Shown one piece after another: positions 7,713 to 15,976 of a stretch of DNA of 32,837 nt. A program made the translations under genes and the position numbers. The DNA is taken from positions 1 to 32,837 of the forward strand of contig CASLVD010000014.1 in the NCBI GenBank assembly GCA_949398305.1. The letters are read 5' to 3'. The notes under the pieces were generated by a model. The model saw nothing but the letters and a program-made list of their open reading frames with translations, was not told the origin of the DNA and made no database searches. The stretch comes from an uncultured Candidatus Melainabacteria bacterium (GTDB lineage: Bacteria; Cyanobacteriota; Vampirovibrionia; Gastranaerophilales; Gastranaerophilaceae). How positions within the stretch are numbered: the stretch's first letter is position 1; the number at the start of each line of letters is the position of its first letter.

Positions 7713-7733
7713 ACCCTGAACTCGATTCAGGGT
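7713..7733. repeat. Palindromic hairpin after the aminotransferase gene
   Basis: ACCCTGAA and TTCAGGGT form an 8-bp stem with a 5-base loop, between convergent genes. There is no T-run. It is one of several intergenic palindromes in the window. Confidence 0.6.
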
Positions 7734-7775
7734 CTATCAATATTTTGACTAAGTATAATTTTAAAATATTTACCC

Positions 7776-8021
7776 CTATACTTCTACAAATAATCGTCTG
7801 CCGACAATGTTTTGTTTGCCGTTGTAATATCCTGCGAAATAGCCGCCTTTTACAGGTTTGTTTTGAGCGTAAAATTGATTATAACGGTTTCCGTTATAGT
7901 TAACAAACGGATTGTTACTGTACGGATTGCTGTTGTTAGGCTGTGTAACAACAGGAGATGATACATTCACACGCGGTGATTGCTGAAAAACATTTGATAA
8001 TAAATTAACTAAACCTGCCAT
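7776..8021 (-). CDS. Asn/Tyr-rich hypothetical protein, 81 aa
   Basis: It starts MAGLVNLLSNVFQQSPRVNV and continues as an Asn-, Tyr- and Gly-rich low-complexity chain (for example NPYSNNPFVNYNGNRYNQ), ending VGRRLFVEV. There is no signal peptide and no known domain. On the minus strand TATAAT (8079-8084) and AGAAAGG about 12 bases before the ATG support expression. It is divergent from the PurD-like gene. The composition suggests a disordered protein. Function unknown. Confidence 0.6.
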   Translation of the reverse strand: MAGLVNLLSNVFQQSPRVNVSSPVVTQPNNSNPYSNNPFVNYNGNRYNQFYAQNKPVKGGYFAGYYNGKQNIVGRRLFVEV

Positions 8022-8141
8022 CTGACTATATACCTTTCTACTTGGTATTTATTTAATAAAATTTGTATCTTTGTCACGATTATAACATAATTTATTTGAA
8101 ATTCTTAAATTAACTTAACAAAAATCATACATTTTGTGTAG

Positions 8142-8147
8142 TATAAT
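8142..8147 (+). promoter_or_regulatory. -10 box of the PurD-like gene, leaderless geometry
   Basis: TATAAT followed by exactly six bases and ATG 8154. No clear -35 at 17 bases (TTAACA at 8115-8120 is 21 bases away). No ribosome binding site. Confidence 0.65.
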
Positions 8148-8153
8148 TATTTT

Positions 8154-9395
8154 ATGGAAAACAATAAGAAAAATATTTTAATTGTGGGTAAGGGTGCTGT
8201 CGTATCATCACTTGCACAAAAGTTAGTATCTCAAGGGGTATGTAAGGTTTTTGTTGCTCCGGGAAATGGTATTGAATCAAATAATTATACAAATGTAGAT
8301 TTACGTGAAGATGATTTAACAGGTCTTTTGAAGTTTGCTTTAGAAAACGAAATCTCATTAACTGTTCCGGTATCAGAATTAGCTTTAAAATCTGATATTG
8401 TGTCGTTTTTTATGTCTAACGGGCAGAGCATTTTTGGACCTGTAAAAGAAGCTTGTAATATAGCATTAAACAAGGCGGCAGGTAAAAAGTTTTTGTACAA
8501 AATTCATGCACAGACTTCTAAATTTGGGGTTTTTGATAAACAACAGATGGCAGAAGACTGGTTGAGAACGGCAAATTTCCCTGTTACAATTAAATGTTTT
8601 GAATCAAATAATATTGGTGATAGACTCGTTTGTCCAACGGTATCTCTTGCGGGTCAGTTTTTGGAAAATCTGTTCTCGAGAGGAGAAAGCGGAGTATTAC
8701 TTGAGGAATACGTATTCGGGCATAATTTTACGGTCTATTTTGTAACTGACGGCTATAGTTCTTTGCCGTTTGCGGTTGTCGGAAATTATAAGTTTTTAGA
8801 AGATGGAGACGGCGGAATTTTAACCAATGGCTCTGGGTGCTATGTACCGGATTATCGGGTTTCAGAGCTTGTTGTGCAAAGGGTTCAAAATGTTGTACGA
8901 AATGCGCTTGTTTCTTTGGATAAAAAAGGTGAACCGTATGTTGGAATTCTTGGTGTCGAATGTGTTATGACAGGTGAAGATAAATTCTATATCAATGAAT
9001 TTAAACCGTTTTTACAGGATTTTGATGCGGCATCTGTTTTGAATCTTCTTGATGAGAACCTAATTAAATTGTTTACAGCATGTATTGAAGGTTTGTTTTC
9101 AGATGAATACGAACAAATTAAGATAAATGATTTATCTTCTGTTGCGGCGGTTGTATCTTCCCGCAGCGGGGGTAAATATATTAGTGGGTTTGAGCTGGTT
9201 GATGATATTAAAAATTTCGGGTTTATAAATGTTAAAAAAGGCTTGGATGGTAAATATATTACAGGACAAAATGAGGTTTTTGTATTAACAAGAACTGCTT
9301 CAACGCTGACCAGAGCTCTTAATTATCTTTATGAAGACTTAGCACAAATAAGTTTTGACGGAATGAAATACAGGCATGATATTTGCAAGGGTTAA
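8154..9395 (+). CDS. PurD-like ATP-grasp protein with altered active-site motifs
   Basis: 413 residues laid out like glycinamide ribonucleotide synthetase: an N-terminal NILIVGKGAVVSSLAQKL nucleotide-fold start, KVFVAPGNG, ATP-grasp core with VLLEEYVFGHNFTVYFVTDG, DGDGG, GVECVMT and a C-terminal lobe. Key family motifs are changed. The GREHA after the first Gly-rich turn is missing, GPNTGGMGAY reads GGILTNGSGCY, and the metal-binding EFNxRFGDPE region reads EFKPFLQDFDAA. It is therefore either a diverged paralogue with another substrate or a reduced PurD. The start fits the -10 six bases upstream. nadD follows after three bases, so it is the first gene of an operon with nadD, yqeK and perhaps the HerA-like gene. 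Confidence 0.75.
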   Translation: MENNKKNILIVGKGAVVSSLAQKLVSQGVCKVFVAPGNGIESNNYTNVDLREDDLTGLLKFALENEISLTVPVSELALKSDIVSFFMSNGQSIFGPVKEACNIALNKAAGKKFLYKIHAQTSKFGVFDKQQMAEDWLRTANFPVTIKCFESNNIGDRLVCPTVSLAGQFLENLFSRGESGVLLEEYVFGHNFTVYFVTDGYSSLPFAVVGNYKFLEDGDGGILTNGSGCYVPDYRVSELVVQRVQNVVRNALVSLDKKGEPYVGILGVECVMTGEDKFYINEFKPFLQDFDAASVLNLLDENLIKLFTACIEGLFSDEYEQIKINDLSSVAAVVSSRSGGKYISGFELVDDIKNFGFINVKKGLDGKYITGQNEVFVLTRTASTLTRALNYLYEDLAQISFDGMKYRHDICKG

Positions 9396-9398
9396 GTT

Positions 9399-9980
9399 AT
9401 GGAATTATGTGTTTTTCAAGGTACGTTTAATCCTATTCATAATGCTCATTTGCGCGTTGCTGAGTATGTTTTAAATAAGTATAATTTTGATAAGCTTGTT
9501 TTTATACCAGCTGCAAATCCGCCTCATAAAGATTGTGATTTAAATTTTTCTTTGCACAGGCTGAAAATGGCAGAGCTTGCTGTGCGTACGAATCCGAAAT
9601 TTGCGGTTTCAGATATTGAATACCGCCGCGATGGAAAATCTTATACGTATTTAACGATAAAAGAGCTTTATAAGACTTATGGTAAAGTTAGTTTTATTAT
9701 TGGAACTGACGCGTTTAAAAAAATTGAAACTTGGTATGAAACTGATAAATTAAAAGAACTTGTAAAATTTATCGTCTTTATTAGGGAAGACAATTTTGAT
9801 ATTTCAAAGTATGATTATTTGAAAGATAAAGGTTATGATTTTGAATTTCAAACATTGCCATATCAAGATATTTCATCAACCGAATTAAGAGAAAAAATCA
9901 AAAATGGCGAAGATATTAAATCTCTTGTGCCGGCAGAAGTGGAGGAATACATTAAAGAAAATGGATTATATAAAGATTAG
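9399..9980 (+). CDS. nadD: Nicotinate-nucleotide adenylyltransferase
   Basis: It converts nicotinate mononucleotide and ATP to deamido-NAD in NAD synthesis. 193 residues. The nucleotidyltransferase motif QGTFNPIHNAHLRVAEY (HxxH at 14-17) is followed by FIPAANPPHK, a GTDAFKKIETWYE stretch and the C-terminal ISSTELREKI motif. All match NadD. It starts three bases after the PurD-like stop, with AAGGG just upstream, and overlaps yqeK by 20 bases. nadD-yqeK is a common bacterial pair. Confidence 0.95.
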   Translation: MELCVFQGTFNPIHNAHLRVAEYVLNKYNFDKLVFIPAANPPHKDCDLNFSLHRLKMAELAVRTNPKFAVSDIEYRRDGKSYTYLTIKELYKTYGKVSFIIGTDAFKKIETWYETDKLKELVKFIVFIREDNFDISKYDYLKDKGYDFEFQTLPYQDISSTELREKIKNGEDIKSLVPAEVEEYIKENGLYKD

Positions 9981-10548
9981 TACGGAAGATTTATTGGATT
10001 GGTTAAAAAAGAATTTATGTGAAGAACGTTATGAGCATTCTTTAGGAACTGCAGAATGTGCAAAAATGCTTGCCGAAAAATATAATCTTGATAGTGAAAA
10101 AGCTTATGTTGCAGGACTTTTACACGATTGTGCGAAATGTTTTTCTAATGAAAAACTTCTTGCAATTATAGATAAAAATCTTGATATTGAAGAAATTGAA
10201 AAAATGAATTGCAAAACTCTCCACGCACCTGTTAGTGCTTATATTGCAAAAACTGAATTCGGGGTGGACGATGAAGAAATTCTATCTTCAATAAGATGGC
10301 ATACGATTGGTAAAATCGGTATGTCTGATTTTGAAAAGATAATCTTTCTTGCAGACAAAATTGAAGCAAGAACAAGAGAAGAATCTTGTGCAGCTCCTAT
10401 AAGAACTTTACTTTTTGAAGATAATGGACTTCATAAGGCGCTTTTACAGTGTTATAAGCAAACTATCAAAAGTCTGGTTGACAGAGATTTAACAATTTGT
10501 CCTATGACAATTGATATTTATAACAGCCTTCAAGCTAAGGTTAAGTAA
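9961..10548 (+). CDS. yqeK: YqeK-family HD-domain hydrolase (diadenosine tetraphosphatase)
   Basis: 195 residues from ATG 9961. The HD domain has an early His (26), the HD pair in GLLHDCAKC (55-56), a later His in LHAPVSAYIA and D in LADKIEARTR. Known YqeK enzymes split Ap4A symmetrically. The frame is open upstream to GTG 9904 inside nadD, but the sequence before 9961 is unrelated to YqeK and GGAGG lies at 9941-9945, so I take the ATG, with a 20-base overlap. The rsfS gene that often follows in other bacteria is not here. Confidence 0.9.
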   Translation: MDYIKISTEDLLDWLKKNLCEERYEHSLGTAECAKMLAEKYNLDSEKAYVAGLLHDCAKCFSNEKLLAIIDKNLDIEEIEKMNCKTLHAPVSAYIAKTEFGVDDEEILSSIRWHTIGKIGMSDFEKIIFLADKIEARTREESCAAPIRTLLFEDNGLHKALLQCYKQTIKSLVDRDLTICPMTIDIYNSLQAKVK

Positions 10549-10581
10549 TTTAAAATATTACGAAATTTGGGATTTTCATGG

Positions 10582-10587
10582 TATAAT
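10582..10587 (+). promoter_or_regulatory. -10 box before the HerA-like gene
   Basis: TATAAT, 30 bases before ATG 10612, with GAGAGGG as ribosome binding site between them. This supports the ATG at 10612 over an upstream in-frame ATG at 10567 that would lie ahead of the promoter. The -35 is poor (TTACGA-like). Confidence 0.5.
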
Positions 10588-10611
10588 TTACCTAAAATAG
10601 AGAGGGCAAAG

Positions 10612-12669
10612 ATGAAGTTACTTGAGATTAAGAATAATTTGGTAAAGCTGTCATATGCAGACACTGAAATTCCTGTACTTGGAAGATTTATTGTTTTAGC
10701 AACTGATGAAAAATCTTACGTTGCCCAATTTGTTAATTTAAAATCAGATACAGTTAATAATTTTGCAATTGCTAAGTTATTGTTTACTTTTACACCGGAT
10801 GGCGTTGTTGATAATTATGACGGTTCAACACCGGCTGTAAGTTCTGAAATCTCATTTTTGCCTGCCGAAGAATTGTTAAATCTTTTGCCTGTTGAAACTC
10901 CTGTTAAAGTCGGTAATCTTTCACAGCAGGAAGATATGCTCTCTCTTGATATCTCTATGTTTGAAAGAAACCTTACTGTTTTTGTTGAAAAAGATATCAA
11001 TAAAACAACATTTATTTCAAACTGTATAAGACAGCTGTTCCAAATGAAGGAAAAATCTGTTGTTATTGATACTTGTAACCTTTTTGAAGATTATCCGAAA
11101 ATTGAATTTGCTAAAGATTTCAAATTGCCTTTGAATTCAAAAATGATTGATTTTATTTTTGAATATGAACTGGCAGAAGTTGATGCGGCTACAAAAGCTG
11201 TAATACAGGATATTTTTTATGCAGTTCAGCAATATATTAAAACTCTTGATTTTGAGTTTTTGCCGATTGATAATTTCGTAGATGTTGTTGCTAATCAGTA
11301 TAAAGAAATTCAAATGCCTGAATTAGCGCTTTTGAAAAATAAATTATTAAAATATCGTAATGCCAATGTTTTTGCAAATACAAAAGAAGAAGTTTTGGCG
11401 CTTAAAGAAAAATTGAATGAAAAAAATTGTTCAATTATTAATGTGAAAAATATTCACGAATCTTTGCAGAATGAAGTTATTTCATTTGTTCACTCAACCT
11501 TAGAATCTTTTGAAAAGTACATTTATTTATTTGTACCGTTAAATGATGAAAATTCAGATAAAAAATTATTAAAACAAATGGTAAATAATAACCACGTATT
11601 TACAACAATTCTTGCGAGTTCATCATATAAATACGCAAATGAACTAAAACAGCATGCCCAAAATATGTTTCTATTTGCCCCTCAAAGTTTGAATCATGAT
11701 TTTGCGGCATATAATACATTCCTCAATAAGTTAAATAACGATGAATGTATCGTATACGGAAAGTTAACTCAAGGAATTCCGTTTATTGTTGATATGGCAG
11801 ATTTAGACCTTGATTTAACCCGTGATGATGTGTTAGGTGACAGATATCAGTTTGTTCCTGTAGTTGAAAATGTTCAGCTTGTAAAAATAGATGATTACGG
11901 TAACCAAATTCCTATTGCTAATGTTCAGCCTGAAGAGTATGATGAAGAAATTCAAGCGCCTGCTGTTGAACCTGAACCTGTAGCGGATGAAACAATTTCA
12001 CAGATTCCTGAAATTGAACAGCCGGTAATTGATGTAGTTGAAGAACCAATTCAAAACTTCACGGAGGATTTACCTGTTGCAGCTCCTTTAAATATTGTTG
12101 AAAAATTACAGGAAGGTTTTGAACAGCCTGAAATGCCTGAACTAAAAGAACCGGCAGTATTACCGCCTGTAAACAATCTTTTAGCTGAAGAAGAAGATTT
12201 AGATGATATTCTACCTGCGCAGGATGATTTACAAATTAGTGAAGAATCTGAAATGCTTGATTTCTCAACTGAAGATATAACTGAAGAACCATTGGTTGAA
12301 GATTCTTTATCTGATGCGGCGTTAACAGAAGATGATTTAAATTTCATTGAAGACAACCAAATTGCTGAGCCTGATGATGTGTTTGATGGGATGGAAATAA
12401 ATGAACCTTTAATTGAACCGTCATATCAGGAAGAACCTTTCGCACCTGAACAAACTCCGGTTGTTCCTGTTTATCCTGCAGATGAAAATCCTGTAGATGA
12501 TAACGAAAGCGGATTTGAACAAGGTGACAGTGTTACCCACCCGAGATACGGCAGAGGAGTTGTTGAAAAAATTATAAAATACGGCAACAAAACACTTTGC
12601 TCAATTTCATTTGAAAATGTCGGCAGACGTCTTTTAGACCCGTCAATTTCAGAATTAACAAAAATATAA
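10612..12669 (+). CDS. HerA-like protein with degenerate P-loop, acidic linker and PcrA/UvrD-type Tudor tail
   Basis: 685 residues in three parts. Residues 1 to about 400 resemble HerA-type ATPases: a beta-rich N-terminus, the pattern KVGNLSQQEDMLSLDIS then the place where GxxGSGKS is expected, here VEKDINKTTF, and a Walker B-like SVVIDTCNLF. The glycines of the P-loop are gone, so ATP hydrolysis is doubtful. About 430-630 is a long linker very rich in Glu, Asp, Pro and Val. The last 50 residues (GDSVTHPRYGRGVVEKI, then LDPSISELTKI) match the C-terminal Tudor-like domain of PcrA/UvrD, which in PcrA binds RNA polymerase. The HerA resemblance is by pattern and less certain than the tail. It follows yqeK with its own TATAAT and ribosome binding site. 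A role linking DNA work to RNA polymerase is inference. Confidence 0.65.
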   Translation: MKLLEIKNNLVKLSYADTEIPVLGRFIVLATDEKSYVAQFVNLKSDTVNNFAIAKLLFTFTPDGVVDNYDGSTPAVSSEISFLPAEELLNLLPVETPVKVGNLSQQEDMLSLDISMFERNLTVFVEKDINKTTFISNCIRQLFQMKEKSVVIDTCNLFEDYPKIEFAKDFKLPLNSKMIDFIFEYELAEVDAATKAVIQDIFYAVQQYIKTLDFEFLPIDNFVDVVANQYKEIQMPELALLKNKLLKYRNANVFANTKEEVLALKEKLNEKNCSIINVKNIHESLQNEVISFVHSTLESFEKYIYLFVPLNDENSDKKLLKQMVNNNHVFTTILASSSYKYANELKQHAQNMFLFAPQSLNHDFAAYNTFLNKLNNDECIVYGKLTQGIPFIVDMADLDLDLTRDDVLGDRYQFVPVVENVQLVKIDDYGNQIPIANVQPEEYDEEIQAPAVEPEPVADETISQIPEIEQPVIDVVEEPIQNFTEDLPVAAPLNIVEKLQEGFEQPEMPELKEPAVLPPVNNLLAEEEDLDDILPAQDDLQISEESEMLDFSTEDITEEPLVEDSLSDAALTEDDLNFIEDNQIAEPDDVFDGMEINEPLIEPSYQEEPFAPEQTPVVPVYPADENPVDDNESGFEQGDSVTHPRYGRGVVEKIIKYGNKTLCSISFENVGRRLLDPSISELTKI

Positions 12670-12670
12670 T

Positions 12671-13024
12671 TTATTTGCGAAGTTTTGAAGCGCCTTTAAG
12701 ATAAACAAATTTTGGTGTAAAATCTTTGTCGCAGTTAACTACAACAAGTACTCTTAGACACATTTTTAGTGAATTCGGTACATTCAGTTCGTGGAAACAC
12801 ATCATTGCAACATCATTCCACCCTAATTTAGTACGAGGAAATTTTGCAGGAAAAGCTGCGTTTAAGTCTTTTGTTGTTGTAAATATTATGTGTGAAATAT
12901 CAAATGTATTTTTAAGCCCGTTTTGTTCAAATAATTCATTCAATAATTCAATTGTGGCTTCTTCTATAGCTTTTTCTGTGTTGGCTTCTACTGTGATTGC
13001 GCCTCTGATACCTTTTGTTGTCAT
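12671..13024 (-). CDS. aroH: Chorismate mutase, AroH type
   Basis: It converts chorismate to prephenate for Phe and Tyr. 117 residues beginning MTTKGIRGAITVEANT (Arg7 is the usual substrate-binding Arg), with FTTTKDLNAAFPA and LKMCLRVLVVVN near the end, all as in the trimeric AroH family. GGAG seven bases before ATG 13024 decides the start; a longer frame reaches back into the fmt gene. It is the last of a minus-strand def-fmt-aroH run. Its stop is one base from the end of the convergent HerA-like gene, with no obvious terminator between. Confidence 0.92.
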   Translation of the reverse strand: MTTKGIRGAITVEANTEKAIEEATIELLNELFEQNGLKNTFDISHIIFTTTKDLNAAFPAKFPRTKLGWNDVAMMCFHELNVPNSLKMCLRVLVVVNCDKDFTPKFVYLKGASKLRK

Positions 13025-13058
13025 ATTTTGCTCCATCACTTTTTGTATGTGACTTACC

Positions 13059-13973
13059 TTATCCCTTCTTGACTCCGTTGTACCAGTCTTTTGCAAGCAT
13101 TTCGCCTTTGCCTTCAGGTTTAATTTTGATAAGTCTTAATAATCCTTCACCGCAGCCCATATCAATACCTTCTTTAGAATGATTTGCAATAACTCCCGGG
13201 GCGGCAGTGCCGTCAATCGGTTTTGATTCAATAACTTTTATAATTTTGTTATTAAACATAAAATATGCACTAGGACATCGGCAAATTCCGCGAACTAAGT
13301 TATGGATTTGTGTATTTGTTTTTGTCCAGTCAATAAGACATTCTTCTTTTGTCAGTTTATTTGCCATACAAAGCCCGTCTTCACATTGCTTTTGAGGAGT
13401 TAAGCTTCCGGTTTTTAATCCGATAAGTGTGGTTTCAATCATTTTTGGTGATTTTTCAGCGATTTCATTCCATAGTTCTTCGCAATTCATTGTGTCAGAA
13501 ATCGGAATAACAAGTTTTTGACAGACATCTCCGCAGTCAAGTCCGAGTTCTGTAATCATTGTGCAGATTCCGGTTTCTTTATCACCATTAATTATTGCTC
13601 GCTGAATTGGGTTTGCGCCCCTGTATTTAGGCAATAATGAAGCGTGAAGATTTATTGTTTCGTATTTTGGAATATCAAGAACATCTTGCGATAAGATTTG
13701 TCCAAATGCAAAGGTTACGAAAAAATCAGGAGCAAGTTTTTTTAATTCTTCCTGAATTTCCGGTTCTTTTCTAATAGATTTTGGCTGAAAAACAGGGATA
13801 TTATGTTCCAGTGCGAATTTTTTTATTGGTGACATTTGAAGTTTATGTCCTCTGCCTGCCGGTTTGTCAGGCTGGGTAACTACAGCTTGAACTTCAATTG
13901 TGCTGCAGTTATGTAAGTATTCAAGTGATTTTAAACCAATATCAGGTGTTCCAAAAAATACAATTTTAATCAT
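13059..13973 (-). CDS. fmt: Methionyl-tRNA formyltransferase
   Basis: It formylates initiator Met-tRNA using 10-formyl-tetrahydrofolate. 304 residues. FFGTPDIGLKSLEYL at the start, and the catalytic set Asn108, His110 and Asp146 in NLHASLLPKYRGANP and GLDCGD. This is followed by the C-terminal tRNA-binding domain. It overlaps def by eight bases, the usual def-fmt pair, so translation is probably coupled. Confidence 0.96.
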   Translation of the reverse strand: MIKIVFFGTPDIGLKSLEYLHNCSTIEVQAVVTQPDKPAGRGHKLQMSPIKKFALEHNIPVFQPKSIRKEPEIQEELKKLAPDFFVTFAFGQILSQDVLDIPKYETINLHASLLPKYRGANPIQRAIINGDKETGICTMITELGLDCGDVCQKLVIPISDTMNCEELWNEIAEKSPKMIETTLIGLKTGSLTPQKQCEDGLCMANKLTKEECLIDWTKTNTQIHNLVRGICRCPSAYFMFNNKIIKVIESKPIDGTAAPGVIANHSKEGIDMGCGEGLLRLIKIKPEGKGEMLAKDWYNGVKKG

Positions 13974-14532
13974 TATTTGCTAATTCTTCCTCTAATTCTT
14001 TTTCTTCAATCAGTTTTTCGGGGTCAAGCGGCGGAAGACTGTATTTTTGAAGAACTGATTCGGCTTCAAACCTGTTCATACAGTGGTCGATAAATAAAAT
14101 TCCATCTAAGTGGTCGTATTCGTGCTGAATTGCACGTGCTAAAAGTGTTCCGTCTTTTGCTTCCATTACAAACGGTTTTCCGTGCTCGTTAAGAGCTTTT
14201 ATCATAACGTTTTTGTAGCGTTTAACGTCCGTATAAGCTTCAGGGAAACTCAAACAGCCTTCGTTACTTTTAACTGCACCGCTTTTTTTGATAATTTTCG
14301 GGTTAATGAAAACTATCGGATTTAAAGGTTCATTACCTGTTGCTACATCAATTACAAAAACTCTTACGTTTTCTCCTATTTGCGGAGCGGCAAGCCCGAC
14401 ACCGTTTTGTGCATACATTGTATCAAGTAAATCTCTTACTAAATCAGAGATTTTTTTTGAAACTTTATGAACTTCTTTTGATTTTTCTCTTAATGATGGT
14501 TCGCCGTAGTGTAAAACTTTTCTTATTGCCAT
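13966..14532 (-). CDS. def: Peptide deformylase
   Basis: It removes the N-formyl group from nascent proteins with a bound metal ion. 188 residues. All three motifs are intact: GVGLAAPQ (44-51), EGCLSFPE (91-98) and HEYDHLDG (137-144), giving the Cys and two His metal ligands and the catalytic Glu-equivalent region. It is first in the def-fmt-aroH run. AGGAAGG a few bases upstream of the ATG serves as ribosome binding site. Confidence 0.96.
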   Translation of the reverse strand: MAIRKVLHYGEPSLREKSKEVHKVSKKISDLVRDLLDTMYAQNGVGLAAPQIGENVRVFVIDVATGNEPLNPIVFINPKIIKKSGAVKSNEGCLSFPEAYTDVKRYKNVMIKALNEHGKPFVMEAKDGTLLARAIQHEYDHLDGILFIDHCMNRFEAESVLQKYSLPPLDPEKLIEEKELEEELANND

Positions 14533-14650
14533 AATTTAACCTTCCTAACTGTCTTATGTTAAATATTTTACTATAAATTCCCCCGGTTTGCAATTTGGAA
14601 ATTAGTTTATTTTTATAGCAAAATTTATATTTACGCGTGTTCTTATCAGT

Positions 14651-15232
14651 ATGATTGTACAAAATAATTCCAATAATTTGGCATTTAAGGCCCGATTTCT
14701 TCAAAATATTCCTGTTTTGAAGTATAATCATAAGACAAAAAATTATGATAAAGTGTTATCATCTTTTTTAGAGCTTGATCCTAAAAATATTAATGATGCA
14801 AAAGCTTTATCAGAGGTTGTAAATTATTGGGAAAATGATAAATATGCTTGTTGTATTTTAAATGGATTTGAATATTGTACAAAAAATCTTGATAAGTGTG
14901 AAAAATATAAGATTTTTGCTTTAACCTCTCAGAAAAACAATTATGACAAGTTGATTTCAGATGAGTTGTTGGGGCTTGTTCAAATGAATCTTGAAGATGG
15001 TCAAACGCATTATTTAAGCTATTTGCAGGTAAATCCGGCTTATATTGAACAATATAATATTTTTGGAAATCGAATGTATAAAGGCGTTGGAAGCGGTATA
15101 TTGAGTGCTCTTAAGAAAATTTATAACTCAATTTCTTTAAAAGCTTCAAGTTCCGGTTTAGATTCTTTTTATAAAAAAAATAATTTTGACCTGATTAGTA
15201 AGGATGATAAAAAATACCTCTGGGAAAAATAA
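14651..15232 (+). CDS. GNAT-like acetyltransferase, divergent
   Basis: 193 residues. The second half has the GNAT pattern: a beta strand with LSYLQVNPAYI, then a cofactor loop YKGVGSGILSALKKI (compare Q/R-x-x-G-x-G), and LDSFYKKNNFDLIS, the usual tail strand. The first half (NLAFKARFLQNIPVLKYN) is not recognisable. The substrate is unknown. There is no ribosome binding site, and TATATT at 14626-14631 would give a leader of about ten bases. It is divergent from def, and repeats follow. Confidence 0.55.
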   Translation: MIVQNNSNNLAFKARFLQNIPVLKYNHKTKNYDKVLSSFLELDPKNINDAKALSEVVNYWENDKYACCILNGFEYCTKNLDKCEKYKIFALTSQKNNYDKLISDELLGLVQMNLEDGQTHYLSYLQVNPAYIEQYNIFGNRMYKGVGSGILSALKKIYNSISLKASSSGLDSFYKKNNFDLISKDDKKYLWEK

Positions 15233-15260
15233 AATTGATAGGTTACATAAATATTATTAG

Positions 15261-15284
15261 ATTCTTCGGCTAAAGCCTCAGAAT
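15261..15284. repeat. Interrupted palindrome
   Basis: ATTCT-tc-GGCT then AGCC-tc-AGAAT around a two-base loop. One of the intergenic palindromes of the window. Confidence 0.5.
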
Positions 15285-15293
15285 AACGAAATT

Positions 15294-15392
15294 GTGATGA
15301 CTTGGAAATAACTTTGTAACTGTCATTTACCCCTGCGGAGCTGAACGGTTGAGATGACTTGGAAATAACTAGTAACTATTATTTACCCCCCC
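15294..15392 (+). repeat. Dispersed repeat array, modules C-B-C
   Basis: Module C (GATGACTTGGAAATAACT ... ATTTACCCC) at 15294-15333, module B (TGCGGAGCTGAA) at 15334-15345, and module C again at 15349-15392. This tandem copy best defines the unit: TTGAGATGACTTGGAAATAA, then GTAAC, then ATTTACCCC. Confidence 0.7.
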
Positions 15393-15458
15393 ACTGGTAA
15401 AGTTTTGAAAAACATGTTATAATAAGATGTGTTTATTAGCTTTATGGAGCAAGTTCAG

Positions 15459-15962
15459 TTGAAAAAATTTTTGGTTATTTTAGCACTGCTATTTGGTGTG
15501 TTTTTTAGTGTAAATACTGCAAACGCATTTGATAGAGAAAAGATTCAAATTATTTCGGAAATCGGTACGTTAGCTAATTCTGAAAAATACCTGCAGGCTC
15601 TGGATAAGTGTAAATCTGCTATGACAAGATATCCGGATGAGGCTGAACTTTATTACTGGAGTGCTGTGATTAAGACCCATATGAAAGATAACAAAGGTGC
15701 TTTAGTTGATTTTAATAAGGCAGTTGAGTTAAACCCGCAAGACAGTAATGTTTATGTAATGCGCGGGATTACAAAGAACGAACTCGGGGATGATAAAGGA
15801 GCTTTAGCTGATTTTGATCAAGCTATAAAACTTAATCCTAAAAACAGTTCAGCATATTCTATGCGCGCGTGTGTAAAAATCAGCACAGGTGACTTGCAAA
15901 GTGCAAATGATGATTTGGAAACCGCAAACAAATTGTTTGACGATACCCAAAAAGAAGAATAA
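15459..15962 (+). CDS. Secreted TPR protein
   Basis: 167 residues from a TTG start chosen because GGAG at 15446-15449 is nine bases upstream and because it gives a clean signal peptide, MKKFLVILALLFGVFF then NTANA before the cut. The in-frame GTG 15429 and ATG 15444 would add a polar extension ahead of the signal. Mature part: about three TPR units such as ALVDFNKAVELNPQDSNVYV. It probably acts in the periplasm. TATAAT at 15418-15423 is the likely -10. The next gene, 14 bases on, is a paralogue of similar size. Confidence 0.8.
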   Translation: MKKFLVILALLFGVFFSVNTANAFDREKIQIISEIGTLANSEKYLQALDKCKSAMTRYPDEAELYYWSAVIKTHMKDNKGALVDFNKAVELNPQDSNVYVMRGITKNELGDDKGALADFDQAIKLNPKNSSAYSMRACVKISTGDLQSANDDLETANKLFDDTQKEE

Positions 15963-15976
15963 AGAAAGGTAAAAAT

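Noticed and set aside
10567-10611. Upstream in-frame start for the HerA-like protein
   Set aside because: The TATAAT promoter lies inside this stretch, and the ATG at 10612 has a proper ribosome binding site.
12726-13052. Plus-strand 108-codon frame opposite aroH
   Set aside because: It is antisense to a recognisable chorismate mutase and has no ribosome binding site.
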